Source of the DNA: Pseudoflavonifractor sp. An85
GTDB lineage: Bacteria > Bacillota > Clostridia > Oscillospirales > Oscillospiraceae
NCBI RefSeq assembly: GCF_002161235.1
Contig: NZ_NFHE01000016.1
Span: 1 to 64,000 of the forward strand
DNA: 64,000 bases
Direction: 5' to 3'
A program made the translations under genes and the position numbers. This document shows positions 1 through 7,053 of the stretch, one piece after another. The notes beneath the pieces were generated by a model. The model saw only the letters and a program-made list of their open reading frames with translations, was not told the origin of the DNA and did not search any database. How positions within the stretch are numbered: position 1 is the stretch's first letter; every line of letters begins with the position of its first letter.

Positions 1-53
1 TCTCGTATAATCTTGATCTTTTCTTCTACACCTAACTTTTGCTTCCTTGGCAT
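1..53 (-). CDS. IS3-type transposase OrfA, N-terminal fragment (runs off the left edge)
   Basis: Seventeen codons are visible on the minus strand from an ATG at 53; the peptide begins MPRKQKLGVEEKIKII. This is the usual start of the small helix-turn-helix OrfA of IS3-family elements (a basic stretch and then a V-E-E-K-I-K helix), which binds the element ends and is fused to the DDE OrfB by frameshifting. A strong ribosome site (GGAGGGAG) lies 6-7 bases upstream and falls inside one arm of the inverted repeat at 58-113. The gene is cut by the window edge, so nothing can be said about its integrity. Confidence 0.6.
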   Translation of the reverse strand, partial: MPRKQKLGVEEKIKIIR

Positions 54-57
54 GACA

Positions 58-113
58 ATGCTCCCTCCATGATTGACAGTGTTTTATTTCACTGTCTCTC
101 ATAGAGGGAGCAT
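58..113 (-). repeat. Nested inverted repeat over the transposase ribosome site
   Basis: Outer arms of 10 bp (58-67 and 104-113) and inner arms of 7 bp (75-81 and 90-96) can fold into one long hairpin. The minus-strand RNA hairpin would bury the GGAGGGAG ribosome site of the transposase. In other IS (IS10, IS50) such structures are known to block transposase translation from read-through transcripts; the same role here is an inference. Confidence 0.6.
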
Positions 114-841
114 ATCAATCTGAACTTCGGGCTTTCTTTTTCAACTTTATGGGATATCCGCAAAGAGTTTCCCGCCCACCAAAAGGCCACGCCCAATCCC
201 CAAGCTAGATAGGGCGCCTGCCCCCACCTCATCATGAAGGCATTGACCAACGGTGTGTAGAGGGGAATGTGTGGAAAACTTCCGCTACCCGCTCCGATCC
301 ACTCCGCCATGAGCCACACTGCATACGGAACCAGGAGTAAAGCCACCACAACCAGAGCGATCCATAGGACAATTCGAAGCGGAATCGTATAGCTCCTCTC
401 TCCCCGTTCCAGGTCTACCCCAAGCAAGCAACACACTCCCTGCATGATGGTCCATCCCAGAGCAAACATGGCACAGGGTAGCACAATCAATCTCAAAAAC
501 AGATACGGAAACATTGTGTAGCGTGTCCAGGCCACCTCCTGTGCCCAGGGAACCGCCTGCCCATACGCAACAAACAACCCCAAACAGAATACAGCCCCAA
601 CCCCGAAGCCTTTCCAAGCCATTCTTTTTCGCTGAAAGTCCGGCGGCCCGTACAAAAGCGTATTGGCATCCGTATCCAGCACCCGGGCAATGTTCCGGAT
701 CATATCCACATCTGGTTTGCTTTTTCCCATCTCATAATTGGAAATAGTTTGCCGGGTCACATAGAGCATCTGCGCCAACTGCTCCTGGGTCAGCCCTTTG
801 GCCTCCCGCAGAGTACGAATGTTTTTCCCCACATCTGTCAT
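89..841 (-). CDS. XRE-family regulator with membrane domain, C-terminus replaced by IS sequence
   Basis: The product has 250 aa. Residues 7-62 form a Cro/C1-type helix-turn-helix (TQEQLAQML, TRQTISNYE). About four hydrophobic segments follow (roughly 75-95, 107-135, 156-180, 208-226), so this is a membrane-anchored XRE regulator of the type common in Clostridia; its ligand is unknown. The start at 841 has GAGGTGAGGGG upstream. The last eight residues (ICSLYERQ) and the stop are encoded by the IS end at 89-117, so insertion has removed the original C-terminus. The sensor tail may be lost while HTH and membrane part remain intact. A promoter with an inverted repeat over its -35 suggests autoregulation. 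Confidence 0.8.
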   Translation of the reverse strand: MTDVGKNIRTLREAKGLTQEQLAQMLYVTRQTISNYEMGKSKPDVDMIRNIARVLDTDANTLLYGPPDFQRKRMAWKGFGVGAVFCLGLFVAYGQAVPWAQEVAWTRYTMFPYLFLRLIVLPCAMFALGWTIMQGVCCLLGVDLERGERSYTIPLRIVLWIALVVVALLLVPYAVWLMAEWIGAGSGSFPHIPLYTPLVNAFMMRWGQAPYLAWGLGVAFWWAGNSLRISHKVEKESPKFRLICSLYERQ

Positions 842-860
842 AGCCCCTCACCTCAAAATC

Positions 861-893
861 ATCATAGGTCATTGGCACTTGCTTGTCTAGCAA
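861..893 (-). promoter_or_regulatory. Promoter and possible operator of the XRE gene
   Basis: On the minus strand TAGACA (884-889) and TATGAT (861-866) are separated by 17 bases. A perfect 5-bp inverted repeat, TTGCT-N5-AGCAA (879-893), covers the -35. Its position suits repression by the XRE product, which is inferred, not shown. Confidence 0.5.
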
Positions 894-919
894 AGTTTCT
901 TTGCGCAGGTATTTTGAAC

Positions 920-1675
920 CTAACGATGCTTGGAATGACGCAAAAACACAAAGGTGTTCTCATCGGATCGAGTGGAGTCGTAGTGGTAGTCCAGGCCGTC
1001 AAAGTTGGTAACCTCCTCTACCCGGGTCACTTGATTCTGGGCCAGAAAACGCACCATCTCACCCCGGGTCATTTTGCAGGCTGTCCCCTTCTCCATCACT
1101 CTTCCGTCTTTCTCCTCCCCAAACACACAGGTGATCCAGCGCACACCGGCGGGCAGGTGCTTGGAGATCGCCACACTATACTCTTTGGAGGCCAGGTTGA
1201 GGATACAGTTGGTTTCCTCGGCCAAGATTTGTGCCAACCGTACTCCCCAGAATTCATACAAATTTTTGCTTTTCCCCACTCGAAGTTTCGCCTGCATTTC
1301 CAGTCGATACGAGGTCACCCCGTCAAAGGGCTTGAGCACACCGTAGGAACCGGACAAAATGCGCAGGTGGTCCTGGATGTAGTCGTATTCCTGCTGGGTA
1401 AACACCCCGGGAGCCATATACCGATACTGAATCCCCTCATAGGCCAAAACCGCAGGGGTCAGATTGCGGCGCAGATCCATCTGCCGCAACCGCTCTACAT
1501 TTAATTTTGCAATGGCATCGTTGCATTTCCAAAGCTTCTTCAGTCCCTCATCGGACATGCCCTGCATGGTCTTGCAAAGACGCTCTGTGTCTTGCAAAAA
1601 GGCGGGCAACTCCTTCCAGGGAAGGGTATCCGTATCCACTCTCATTTTCTTTGCCGGAGAGATGATGATTTTCAT
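920..1675 (-). CDS. yaaA: Peroxide stress protein YaaA (UPF0246/DUF328)
   Basis: A 251-aa protein starting MKIIISPAKKM, the family signature; later blocks include YRYMAPGVF, LSGSYGVLKPFDGVTSYRLEM and FWGVRL, all typical of YaaA. In E. coli YaaA limits intracellular free iron under peroxide stress and has a DNA-binding fold; the biochemical activity is not fully defined. The start at 1675 is chosen over an in-frame codon at 1708 because GGAGG sits 7 bases before it and the conserved N-terminus begins there. The length matches the family. The gene stands alone and is divergent from the cotJC remnant. Confidence 0.92.
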   Translation of the reverse strand: MKIIISPAKKMRVDTDTLPWKELPAFLQDTERLCKTMQGMSDEGLKKLWKCNDAIAKLNVERLRQMDLRRNLTPAVLAYEGIQYRYMAPGVFTQQEYDYIQDHLRILSGSYGVLKPFDGVTSYRLEMQAKLRVGKSKNLYEFWGVRLAQILAEETNCILNLASKEYSVAISKHLPAGVRWITCVFGEEKDGRVMEKGTACKMTRGEMVRFLAQNQVTRVEEVTNFDGLDYHYDSTRSDENTFVFLRHSKHR

Positions 1676-1739
1676 GGGTGTTCCTCCGAAATTCCAGACT
1701 ATACTCATACCATATCACATGAAATGCAGTCCGGCAACA

Positions 1740-1772
1740 CCTACAGAGGTGTCAATTCGCTCCCTCTGTAGG
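1740..1772. repeat. 10-bp inverted repeat at the break point of the cotJC remnant
   Basis: CCTACAGAGG (1740-1749) and CCTCTGTAGG (1763-1772) form a perfect inverted repeat around 13 bases. Homology to CotJC starts exactly at its right edge, so it may be the scar of a small element or of the deletion that removed the 5' part of the gene. Confidence 0.5.
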
Positions 1773-2190
1773 AACAGAGGAGTTGGGACATCTGGAGATG
1801 ATCGGGACCATCGTCCACCAGCTCACTCGCAACCTCACCCAGGAGCAGCTGCGGGACGGGGGCTTCGCCCCCTATTTCATCGACCATACCACCGGTGTGT
1901 ACCCCACAGCCGCCTCCGGCTCCCCCTGGAATGCCGCTGGCATCGGCGTCAAGGGGGACGTCATTGCGGACTTGACAGAAAATATGGCTGCCGAGCAAAA
2001 GGCTCGCGTGACCTACGACAACATTCTGCGCATGTCCGATGATCCCGATGTCAACGACGTCATTCGATTCCTGCGGGAGCGGGAAATCGTCCACTTCCAG
2101 CGATTTGGTGAGGCCATCTACCGAGCCAAAGAGCGCATGGACCAGAAAAACATCTATCTCACCAACCCCGCCTTCGACCAAAAGCGATGA
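1771..2190 (+). pseudogene. cotJC: 5'-truncated spore coat CotJC / manganese-catalase-like gene
   Basis: The frame from 1771 reads GTEELGHLEMIGTIVHQLT and later AAEQKARVTYDNIL, DDPDVNDVIRFLREREIVHFQRFGE: the C-terminal two thirds of CotJC, a coat protein with the manganese catalase fold. Intact homologues carry about 60 more residues, including the first helix with metal-ligand Glu residues. Upstream the frame is closed by a TGA near 1719, and the break coincides with the inverted repeat at 1740-1772. A TTG at 1783 could serve as a start, but the apparent ribosome site before it (gaacagaggag) is just the GTEE codons. A strong terminator follows. The retained part shows no frameshift, so the loss may be recent. 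Confidence 0.75.
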
Positions 2191-2195
2191 CAAAA

Positions 2196-2240
2196 CCCCG
2201 GCAGCGAATGTTTTATTCGCTGCCGGGGCCTTTTTTATTT
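2196..2240. terminator. Intrinsic terminator between convergent genes
   Basis: A 14-bp GC-rich stem (2196-2209 with 2215-2228) with loop GTTTT is followed by TTTTTTATTT on the plus strand. The minus strand also carries a short T run, so it can serve the convergent VOC gene. Confidence 0.9.
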
Positions 2241-2603
2241 CTTCTGGGGAACAATCTCGATCCAATATCCATCCGGATCGGTGATAAAATAAATACCCAT
2301 AGCGGGATTTTCGTAACAAATGCATCCCATCTCCTGGTGGCGGGCATGGAGACCATCGTAATCGTCGGTGACAAAGGCCAAGTGGAACTCACACTCGCCC
2401 AGATTGTAAGGCTCGGTGCGGTCCCGCAACCACGTCAGCTCCAGCTGAAATTCAGTCTGTCCATCGCCCAGATACACCAGTTTGAAGGAACCATCCTCCG
2501 CCAAGTGCTCCCGCACCGGCTCCAGATCCAAGGCCTTCCGGTAAAACTCCAGGCTCTTGCCCAAATCTAGCACATTGAAATTAAAGTGTTGAAATTGAAT
2601 CAT
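2235..2603 (-). CDS. VOC-family (glyoxalase I-like) protein
   Basis: The product has 122 aa, a single vicinal-oxygen-chelate module: two beta-alpha-beta-beta-beta repeats with N-terminal FQHFNFNVLDLGKSLEFYRKAL and C-terminal DPDGYWIEIVPQ. Candidate metal ligands are the early His (QHFNFNV), Glu in EFQLEL, His in EFHLAFV and the terminal Glu of WIEIV, the pattern of lactoylglutathione lyase (GloA). This would detoxify methylglyoxal adducts, but many VOC proteins act on other substrates, so specificity is open. The ATG at 2603 is preferred over the upstream GTG because GGGAGGAG lies 8 bases before it. The gene is monocistronic. Confidence 0.8.
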   Translation of the reverse strand: MIQFQHFNFNVLDLGKSLEFYRKALDLEPVREHLAEDGSFKLVYLGDGQTEFQLELTWLRDRTEPYNLGECEFHLAFVTDDYDGLHARHQEMGCICYENPAMGIYFITDPDGYWIEIVPQKK

Positions 2604-2672
2604 AGGGGTCACTCCTCCCAGTGGTTTACACGGGTTCCATTATATCCGACCCACTGCATTCTTGCAACTAAG

Positions 2673-2701
2673 TTGACGAAAAATTGAAAACCACTTACAA
2701 T
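2673..2701 (+). promoter_or_regulatory. Sigma-A promoter of the first Crp/Fnr gene
   Basis: TTGACG (2673-2678) and TACAAT (2696-2701) are separated by exactly 17 bases, about 35 bases before the ATG at 2736. Confidence 0.75.
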
Positions 2702-2735
2702 GAATACACCACCCCCATTCTCAGGAGGCACAACT

Positions 2736-3410
2736 ATGGACCTAACGTTTCTCACTCAAACTCCCCTGTTTCGCAACATCCAAGCCCCTGATATTCCTGC
2801 CATGTTGGAGTGCCTCCGGGCCCGTGAACAGTCCTTTTCCAAAGGGCAAACCATCTATGATGCCGGAGACTGTGTCACCGCCATGGGTATGGTACTGGAG
2901 GGCAGTGTACAGATTCTGCGAGACGACTTCTGGGGCCACAGCAGCATTCTCTCCACCTTACAACCCGGCCACATGTTCGCAGAGACCTATGCCTGCGTGC
3001 CTAACCAGCCGCTGATGGTACGCGTAGTAGCTGCGCAGCCCACCACCATTCTCTTTCTGGAGACCCCGCGCATGCTGCGGGTTTGTAGCAACGGCTGCGG
3101 ATTTCACCAGAGGCTGGTGGAAAACTTGCTCATGATCTCCGCGCAAAAAAACCTGGAACTATCCAAAAAGATAGCCTGCACCACCGCCAAAACCATCCGG
3201 GGACGGCTGCTGACCTACCTGTCCCAACAGGCGGCTCAACACCAGTCACCCTCGTTTGCCATTCCCTTTAACCGGCAGCAATTGGCGGATTATCTCAATG
3301 TGGAGCGCAGCGCACTCTCCAATGAACTGGGAAAAATGCAGCGGGACGGACTGTTGCAAGTGGATGGAAAGTTTTTTGTGCTCATGCCGGACGCCACCGC
3401 CGAGGTATAG
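2736..3410 (+). CDS. Crp/Fnr-family transcriptional regulator (1)
   Basis: This 224-aa regulator has an N-terminal cyclic-nucleotide-binding-type beta-roll (about residues 10-125, GQTIYDAGD, GMVLEGSVQI), a dimer helix, and a C-terminal winged helix (about 160-220) with recognition helix RSALSNELGKM. There are no clustered N-terminal cysteines for an FNR iron-sulfur cluster, so the effector is unknown. The start at 2736 has AGGAGG 8 bases upstream; an in-frame ATG at 2700 overlaps the -10 box and is rejected. It lies directly before ygiQ, but a separate promoter suggests ygiQ is transcribed independently. Clostridia use this subfamily in redox or nitrosative stress control; the target here is not evident. 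Confidence 0.85.
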   Translation: MDLTFLTQTPLFRNIQAPDIPAMLECLRAREQSFSKGQTIYDAGDCVTAMGMVLEGSVQILRDDFWGHSSILSTLQPGHMFAETYACVPNQPLMVRVVAAQPTTILFLETPRMLRVCSNGCGFHQRLVENLLMISAQKNLELSKKIACTTAKTIRGRLLTYLSQQAAQHQSPSFAIPFNRQQLADYLNVERSALSNELGKMQRDGLLQVDGKFFVLMPDATAEV

Positions 3411-3434
3411 CTTTCTGCTGGAAGGAAAAATACA

Positions 3435-3463
3435 TTGCCTTCCTGGCAATTTTCGTATAGAAT
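3435..3463 (+). promoter_or_regulatory. Promoter of ygiQ
   Basis: TTGCCT (3435-3440) and TAGAAT (3458-3463) with a 17-base spacer, 37 bases before the start at 3501. Confidence 0.55.
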
Positions 3464-3500
3464 AGATACAAATTATGTTCGAATTCAAGGAGGACGCAAC

Positions 3501-5477
3501 ATGCGTGACTTTTTGCCCATTTCCAAGGCAGATATGGAGCAGCGTGGATGGGACCAGTGCGATTTCGTCTATGTCATCGGAGATGCCTATGTGGATCATC
3601 CTTCCTTTGGCCACGCCATCATCAGCCACGTGCTGGAAGCAGCAGGCTACAAAGTGGGTATCATCTCTCAGCCTGATTGGAAAAATCCCCAGTCCATCAC
3701 CATTCTGGGCCGCCCCCGTCTTGGCTTCCTGGTCACAGGCGGAAACATGGACTCCATGGTCAACCACTACAGCGTGTCCAAAAAGCACCGCAAGATGGAT
3801 GCCTTTACACCTGGTGGCGTGGTTGGGAAACGACCGGATTATGCCACGGTGGTCTACTGCAATTTGATCCGCCGGGTCTACAAGGACATTCCCATTCTCA
3901 TTGGCGGCATTGAAGCCAGTCTTCGACGCATGGCCCACTATGACTATTGGTCGGACAAGCTCAAGCGCTCCATTTTGCTGGACAGCCAGGCGGATCTACT
4001 GATGTACGGCATGGGGGAGCGGTCTGTGGTGGAAGTGGCTGATGCCCTGGACAGTGGTCTCAAGCCCCAGGACATCACCTTTGTAGACGGCACCGTATAC
4101 CGCGCCACTCAGGTGGATTTGATGGTTCCCTACCTCACCCTTCCCTCTTACCAAGAGTTGTGTGAGGACAAGCGGAAATACGCCCAAAGTTTTTACACCC
4201 AATACTGCAATACAGACCCTTTCTCCGGAAAAACCTTGGTGGAGCCCTATGGTCCCAAGGAGTACGTCATCCAAAACCCCGCACAAAAACCCTTGAGCCA
4301 GTCTGAAATGGACCGGGTATATGGACTGCCCTACATGCGCACCTATCACCCCTCCTACGAGGCCGCCGGCGGTGTGCCCGCCATCGAAGAAGTACGATTC
4401 AGTCTGGTCTCCTGCCGTGGCTGCTTTGGCGGGTGTAGCTTCTGTGCCCTGACCTTCCATCAGGGACGTATCGTGCAAACCCGGAGCCACGAGTCCATTT
4501 TGGCTGAGGCTCAACAGATGGTATGGGAGCCGGATTTCAAGGGTTATATCCACGATGTGGGTGGCCCCACCGCCAACTTCCGCCATCCCTCTTGCAAAAA
4601 ACAGCTGACCAAAGGCGTTTGCCCCACTCAGCAGTGCCTGTTCCCTCGCCCCTGCAAGAACCTAGTAGCCGATCACCGGGACTATCTATCTCTGCTGCGT
4701 AAGCTGCGCAACATCCCCGGGGTGAAAAAGGTGTTTATCCGCTCGGGTATTCGCTTTGATTATCTGCTGGCGGATACCGACGACACCTTCTTCAAGGAAT
4801 TGGTGCAGCACCATGTGTCTGGACAGCTGAAAGTGGCCCCGGAACACATTGCCGACCCTGTTTTGGAGAAAATGGGCAAGCCTCCCCGAGCCGTGTATGA
4901 TAAGTTCCTGTCCAAGTATAAAAAGCTCAATGAACAATTTGGTCTGAAGCAATACGTCGTGCCATACCTCATGTCCTCCCACCCTGGCTCCACCCTGAAA
5001 GAGGCCGTGGCTTTGGCTGAATATCTCCGGGACTTGGGATATATGCCGGAACAGGTTCAGGACTTCTACCCCACTCCCTCTACGCTGTCCACAGCCATGT
5101 ACTACACCGGTCTGGACCCCCGCACCATGAAGCCTGTCTATGTGCCCACCAATCCCCACGAAAAAGCCATGCAGCGTGCGCTGATTCAGTATCGTAACCC
5201 TAAGAATTACATGTTGGTGCACGAAGCCCTGGTGAAAGCCGGACGTGAAGACCTCATTGGCTATGACAAGCACTGCCTGATTCGTCCCAAAGGCGGCCAA
5301 TGGGCAGGTAAAAAGCCCGTGGATGCACCCCGCCACGCATCCAACTCAAATAGAAACGGAAAATCAAAGGCCGAGCCTCCCAAGCCCACTCGTTCCAAGG
5401 AATCCCACAAGAAAAAAGCCGGGTGGGCCGTGGCCAAACCCAGCAACTCCCGCAAAAAGCGTACAGGCAGAAAGTAA
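3501..5477 (+). CDS. YgiQ-family radical SAM protein
   Basis: A 658-aa protein whose start at 3501 follows AAGGAGG. The N-terminal YgiQ domain begins [20 protein letters not shown]. The radical SAM motif CFGGCSFC gives Cys 308, 312 and 315 for the [4Fe-4S] cluster that cleaves S-adenosylmethionine. The C-terminal DUF3362 segment contains [20 protein letters not shown]. The last 55 or so residues are a basic, Lys/Ser/Pro-rich, probably disordered tail. YgiQ proteins are widespread in anaerobes and their substrate is unknown. A second Crp/Fnr gene follows 12 bases downstream and is probably co-transcribed. Confidence 0.9.
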   Translation: MRDFLPISKADMEQRGWDQCDFVYVIGDAYVDHPSFGHAIISHVLEAAGYKVGIISQPDWKNPQSITILGRPRLGFLVTGGNMDSMVNHYSVSKKHRKMDAFTPGGVVGKRPDYATVVYCNLIRRVYKDIPILIGGIEASLRRMAHYDYWSDKLKRSILLDSQADLLMYGMGERSVVEVADALDSGLKPQDITFVDGTVYRATQVDLMVPYLTLPSYQELCEDKRKYAQSFYTQYCNTDPFSGKTLVEPYGPKEYVIQNPAQKPLSQSEMDRVYGLPYMRTYHPSYEAAGGVPAIEEVRFSLVSCRGCFGGCSFCALTFHQGRIVQTRSHESILAEAQQMVWEPDFKGYIHDVGGPTANFRHPSCKKQLTKGVCPTQQCLFPRPCKNLVADHRDYLSLLRKLRNIPGVKKVFIRSGIRFDYLLADTDDTFFKELVQHHVSGQLKVAPEHIADPVLEKMGKPPRAVYDKFLSKYKKLNEQFGLKQYVVPYLMSSHPGSTLKEAVALAEYLRDLGYMPEQVQDFYPTPSTLSTAMYYTGLDPRTMKPVYVPTNPHEKAMQRALIQYRNPKNYMLVHEALVKAGREDLIGYDKHCLIRPKGGQWAGKKPVDAPRHASNSNRNGKSKAEPPKPTRSKESHKKKAGWAVAKPSNSRKKRTGRK

Positions 5478-5489
5478 TCCGGTGAGAAC

Positions 5490-6152
5490 ATGAAAATTTC
5501 TGATTATTTTCCCATATGGGATCAATTGACCCCTCAGCAGCAAGATACCTTAGGGCGCTCTTCTCGCTACGCCAAGGCCAGTAAAGGCGAAATCCTTCAC
5601 AATGGTTCTGCCGATTGTCTAGGACTACTTTTGGTGTGCAGCGGTCAATTGCGGGGCTATATTCTGTCGGAGGAAGGACGAGAGATCACGCTATACCGGC
5701 TTTTTGAGCAGGACATGTGTCTATTTTCCGCCTCCTGTATGTTGCAAAGCATTCAATTCGATATCCAAATCCAGGTTGAGAAGGATGCTACCTTCTGGGT
5801 AATCCCTCCCGATGTGTATAAAGCTCTCATGGAGCAGTCCGCTGCTGTGGCCAACTTCACCAACGAGGTCATGAGCACACGCTTTTCGGAGGTCATGTGG
5901 CTCATGGAGCAGGTGATGTGGAAAAGTTTTGACAAGCGTCTGGCCGACTTTTTGCTCCAGGAAAGTGTGCTGGAAGGGAGCACTCACCTGGAATTGACCC
6001 ACGAAAAGATTGCCAACCACATGGGTACCGCCCGGGAAGTGGTGACCCGGATGCTGCGCTACTTCCAGCAAGAGGGCCTGGTGGCCCTTTCCCGTGGCGC
6101 AGTGGATTTGTTGGATGAAGCTACCTTAAAACAGCTGAGCCAAGCGTCGTAA
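5490..6152 (+). CDS. Crp/Fnr-family transcriptional regulator (2)
   Basis: The product has 220 aa: a beta-roll sensor (about 20-125) and a winged helix (about 150-210) with recognition sequence TAREVVTRMLRYFQQ. The R-E-x-x-x-R pattern equals that of E. coli CRP, which reads TGTGA half-sites. The gene starts 12 bases after ygiQ and converges on a ferredoxin/membrane Fe-S gene pair. A TGTGA-N5-TCACA palindrome sits at about -41 of the ferredoxin promoter, so this regulator is the obvious candidate activator of that pair (inference). Cys residues at 43, 50, 77 and 82 could respond to oxidation or bind a cluster, which is speculative. Confidence 0.85.
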   Translation: MKISDYFPIWDQLTPQQQDTLGRSSRYAKASKGEILHNGSADCLGLLLVCSGQLRGYILSEEGREITLYRLFEQDMCLFSASCMLQSIQFDIQIQVEKDATFWVIPPDVYKALMEQSAAVANFTNEVMSTRFSEVMWLMEQVMWKSFDKRLADFLLQESVLEGSTHLELTHEKIANHMGTAREVVTRMLRYFQQEGLVALSRGAVDLLDEATLKQLSQAS

Positions 6153-6191
6153 AAAACAACGGCTGCTATTCCAAGGAATAGCAGCCGTTGT
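6151..6191 (-). terminator. Terminator of the ferredoxin operon
   Basis: A perfect 17-bp stem (6156-6172 with 6175-6191) and a T run on the minus strand (6155-6151). It also lies just past the end of the convergent Crp/Fnr gene. Confidence 0.85.
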
Positions 6192-6196
6192 CCTAT

Positions 6197-6781
6197 TCAT
6201 TTGGATGTACAGGCGTTTTTAGCCTTACAAATCAGCTGGGTCATGGTGCCCATGGGGCAATACACACACCAGGAGCGAGGCTTGAACAGAACCATGGTAA
6301 CCAGCCCTAACACCGTGGAGGTGAGCATCACGCTGTAAAAGCCAAAGGCAAACTGGGCCACACCGGGAGAAAACAAGGTCCCATGGTACGCCCAATGCCA
6401 AGGCAGACGGAACGTCCACAGCAAGGTCACCGCCTGGGACAGAGATTTCATCCCGGTAAACACCAGGTAGGTGTTCCACAGCATAGAGAAGAACATGAGA
6501 AAGAAGAACACCAAAAACCCGTAACGGAAGGCCTTGCTCTTCATCCAACCAGGGATATCCTGGCGGCGAGACAGCCCAAAACGACCACCCAGCAGGGAGA
6601 ACAGCTGTCCACGGCCGCAATAGCGGTTGCAATAGCTCTTCTGCCCCGTGGCCACGGACAAAATTAGGGGAATGAAGAAACACAGTAGCCCCAGCCAGGC
6701 AAACAGAATATTGAAAAAGCCCAGAATGAGGTAGGCCGCGGATACAATCCAGAGGTAGTCATACCAGTGCTTTTGGTTCAT
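6197..6781 (-). CDS. Membrane protein with 4Fe-4S motifs (NapH/NosR C-terminal-like)
   Basis: This 194-aa protein starts MNQKHWYDYLW and has about four or five membrane segments. CNRYC (near residue 53) and the C-terminal CVYCPMGTMTQLIC-type motif (Cys near 176, 179 and 189) are typical of NapH/NosR-like membrane iron-sulfur proteins that pass electrons between quinols or flavins and periplasmic or cytoplasmic partners. Start 6781 follows GGAGGAGGTGG, and its ATG overlaps the ferredoxin TGA (ATGA), so the two are translationally coupled. Together they look like a small electron-transfer module; the partner enzyme is not nearby. Confidence 0.8.
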   Translation of the reverse strand: MNQKHWYDYLWIVSAAYLILGFFNILFAWLGLLCFFIPLILSVATGQKSYCNRYCGRGQLFSLLGGRFGLSRRQDIPGWMKSKAFRYGFLVFFFLMFFSMLWNTYLVFTGMKSLSQAVTLLWTFRLPWHWAYHGTLFSPGVAQFAFGFYSVMLTSTVLGLVTMVLFKPRSWCVYCPMGTMTQLICKAKNACTSK

Positions 6782-6981
6782 CGTGCCACCTCCTCCATCC
6801 GGATAACGGACGCCGGACACTCCTTGGCACACTTCCCACACCCCACACATCGGGCAGGGTCCACTGCGGCATACAATCCGCGTTCCACCCGAATGGCAGA
6901 CAAGGGGCAAACCTTTACACAGCAGCCACAGGCAACGCACACCGCCTGATCCACCACTGCACGTCGTTTTGTTGGACTCAT
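6778..6981 (-). CDS. 2[4Fe-4S] ferredoxin
   Basis: The 67-aa product has two complete cluster-binding motifs, CVACGCCVKVCP and CVGCGKCAKECP, each giving four cysteines, i.e. a clostridial-type ferredoxin of low potential. AGGAGG precedes the ATG at 6981. It overlaps the downstream membrane Fe-S gene by 4 bases and so probably delivers electrons to or takes them from it. The promoter has a good -10 but a poor -35, as in activator-dependent promoters. Confidence 0.92.
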   Translation of the reverse strand: MSPTKRRAVVDQAVCVACGCCVKVCPLSAIRVERGLYAAVDPARCVGCGKCAKECPASVIRMEEVAR

Positions 6982-7011
6982 AGCATTGACCTCCTAAACT
7001 CGATGGAAGGT

Positions 7012-7053
7012 ATCATACTATGCGCCACATCAAAGTTCTGTGACCAGATCACA
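7012..7053 (-). promoter_or_regulatory. Activator-type promoter of the ferredoxin operon with a Crp-like palindrome
   Basis: On the minus strand TATGAT (7017-7012) serves as -10; the corresponding -35 position is a non-consensus CAGAAC. TGTGA-N5-TCACA (7039-7053) is centred about 41 bases before the expected start of transcription, where class II Crp/Fnr activators bind. The spacer is one base shorter than in E. coli CRP sites. The palindrome overlaps the metH stop codon. Confidence 0.4.

Larger units (their letters stand above)
1..117 (-). mobile_element. End of an IS3-family-like insertion sequence (rest lies outside the window)
   Basis: The segment carries the first codons of a transposase OrfA on the minus strand and, upstream of them, a terminal region ending in ...ATATCA at 117, that is TGATAT... 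when read inward, as expected for TG...CA-type IS ends. The boundary at 117/118 is inferred because the neighbouring XRE reading frame switches there from ordinary protein sequence to codons supplied by the element. A nested inverted repeat (58-67 with 104-113, 75-81 with 90-96) lies between the tip and the transposase start. The other end and any target duplication are off-window, so the exact family is not certain. Confidence 0.6.
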
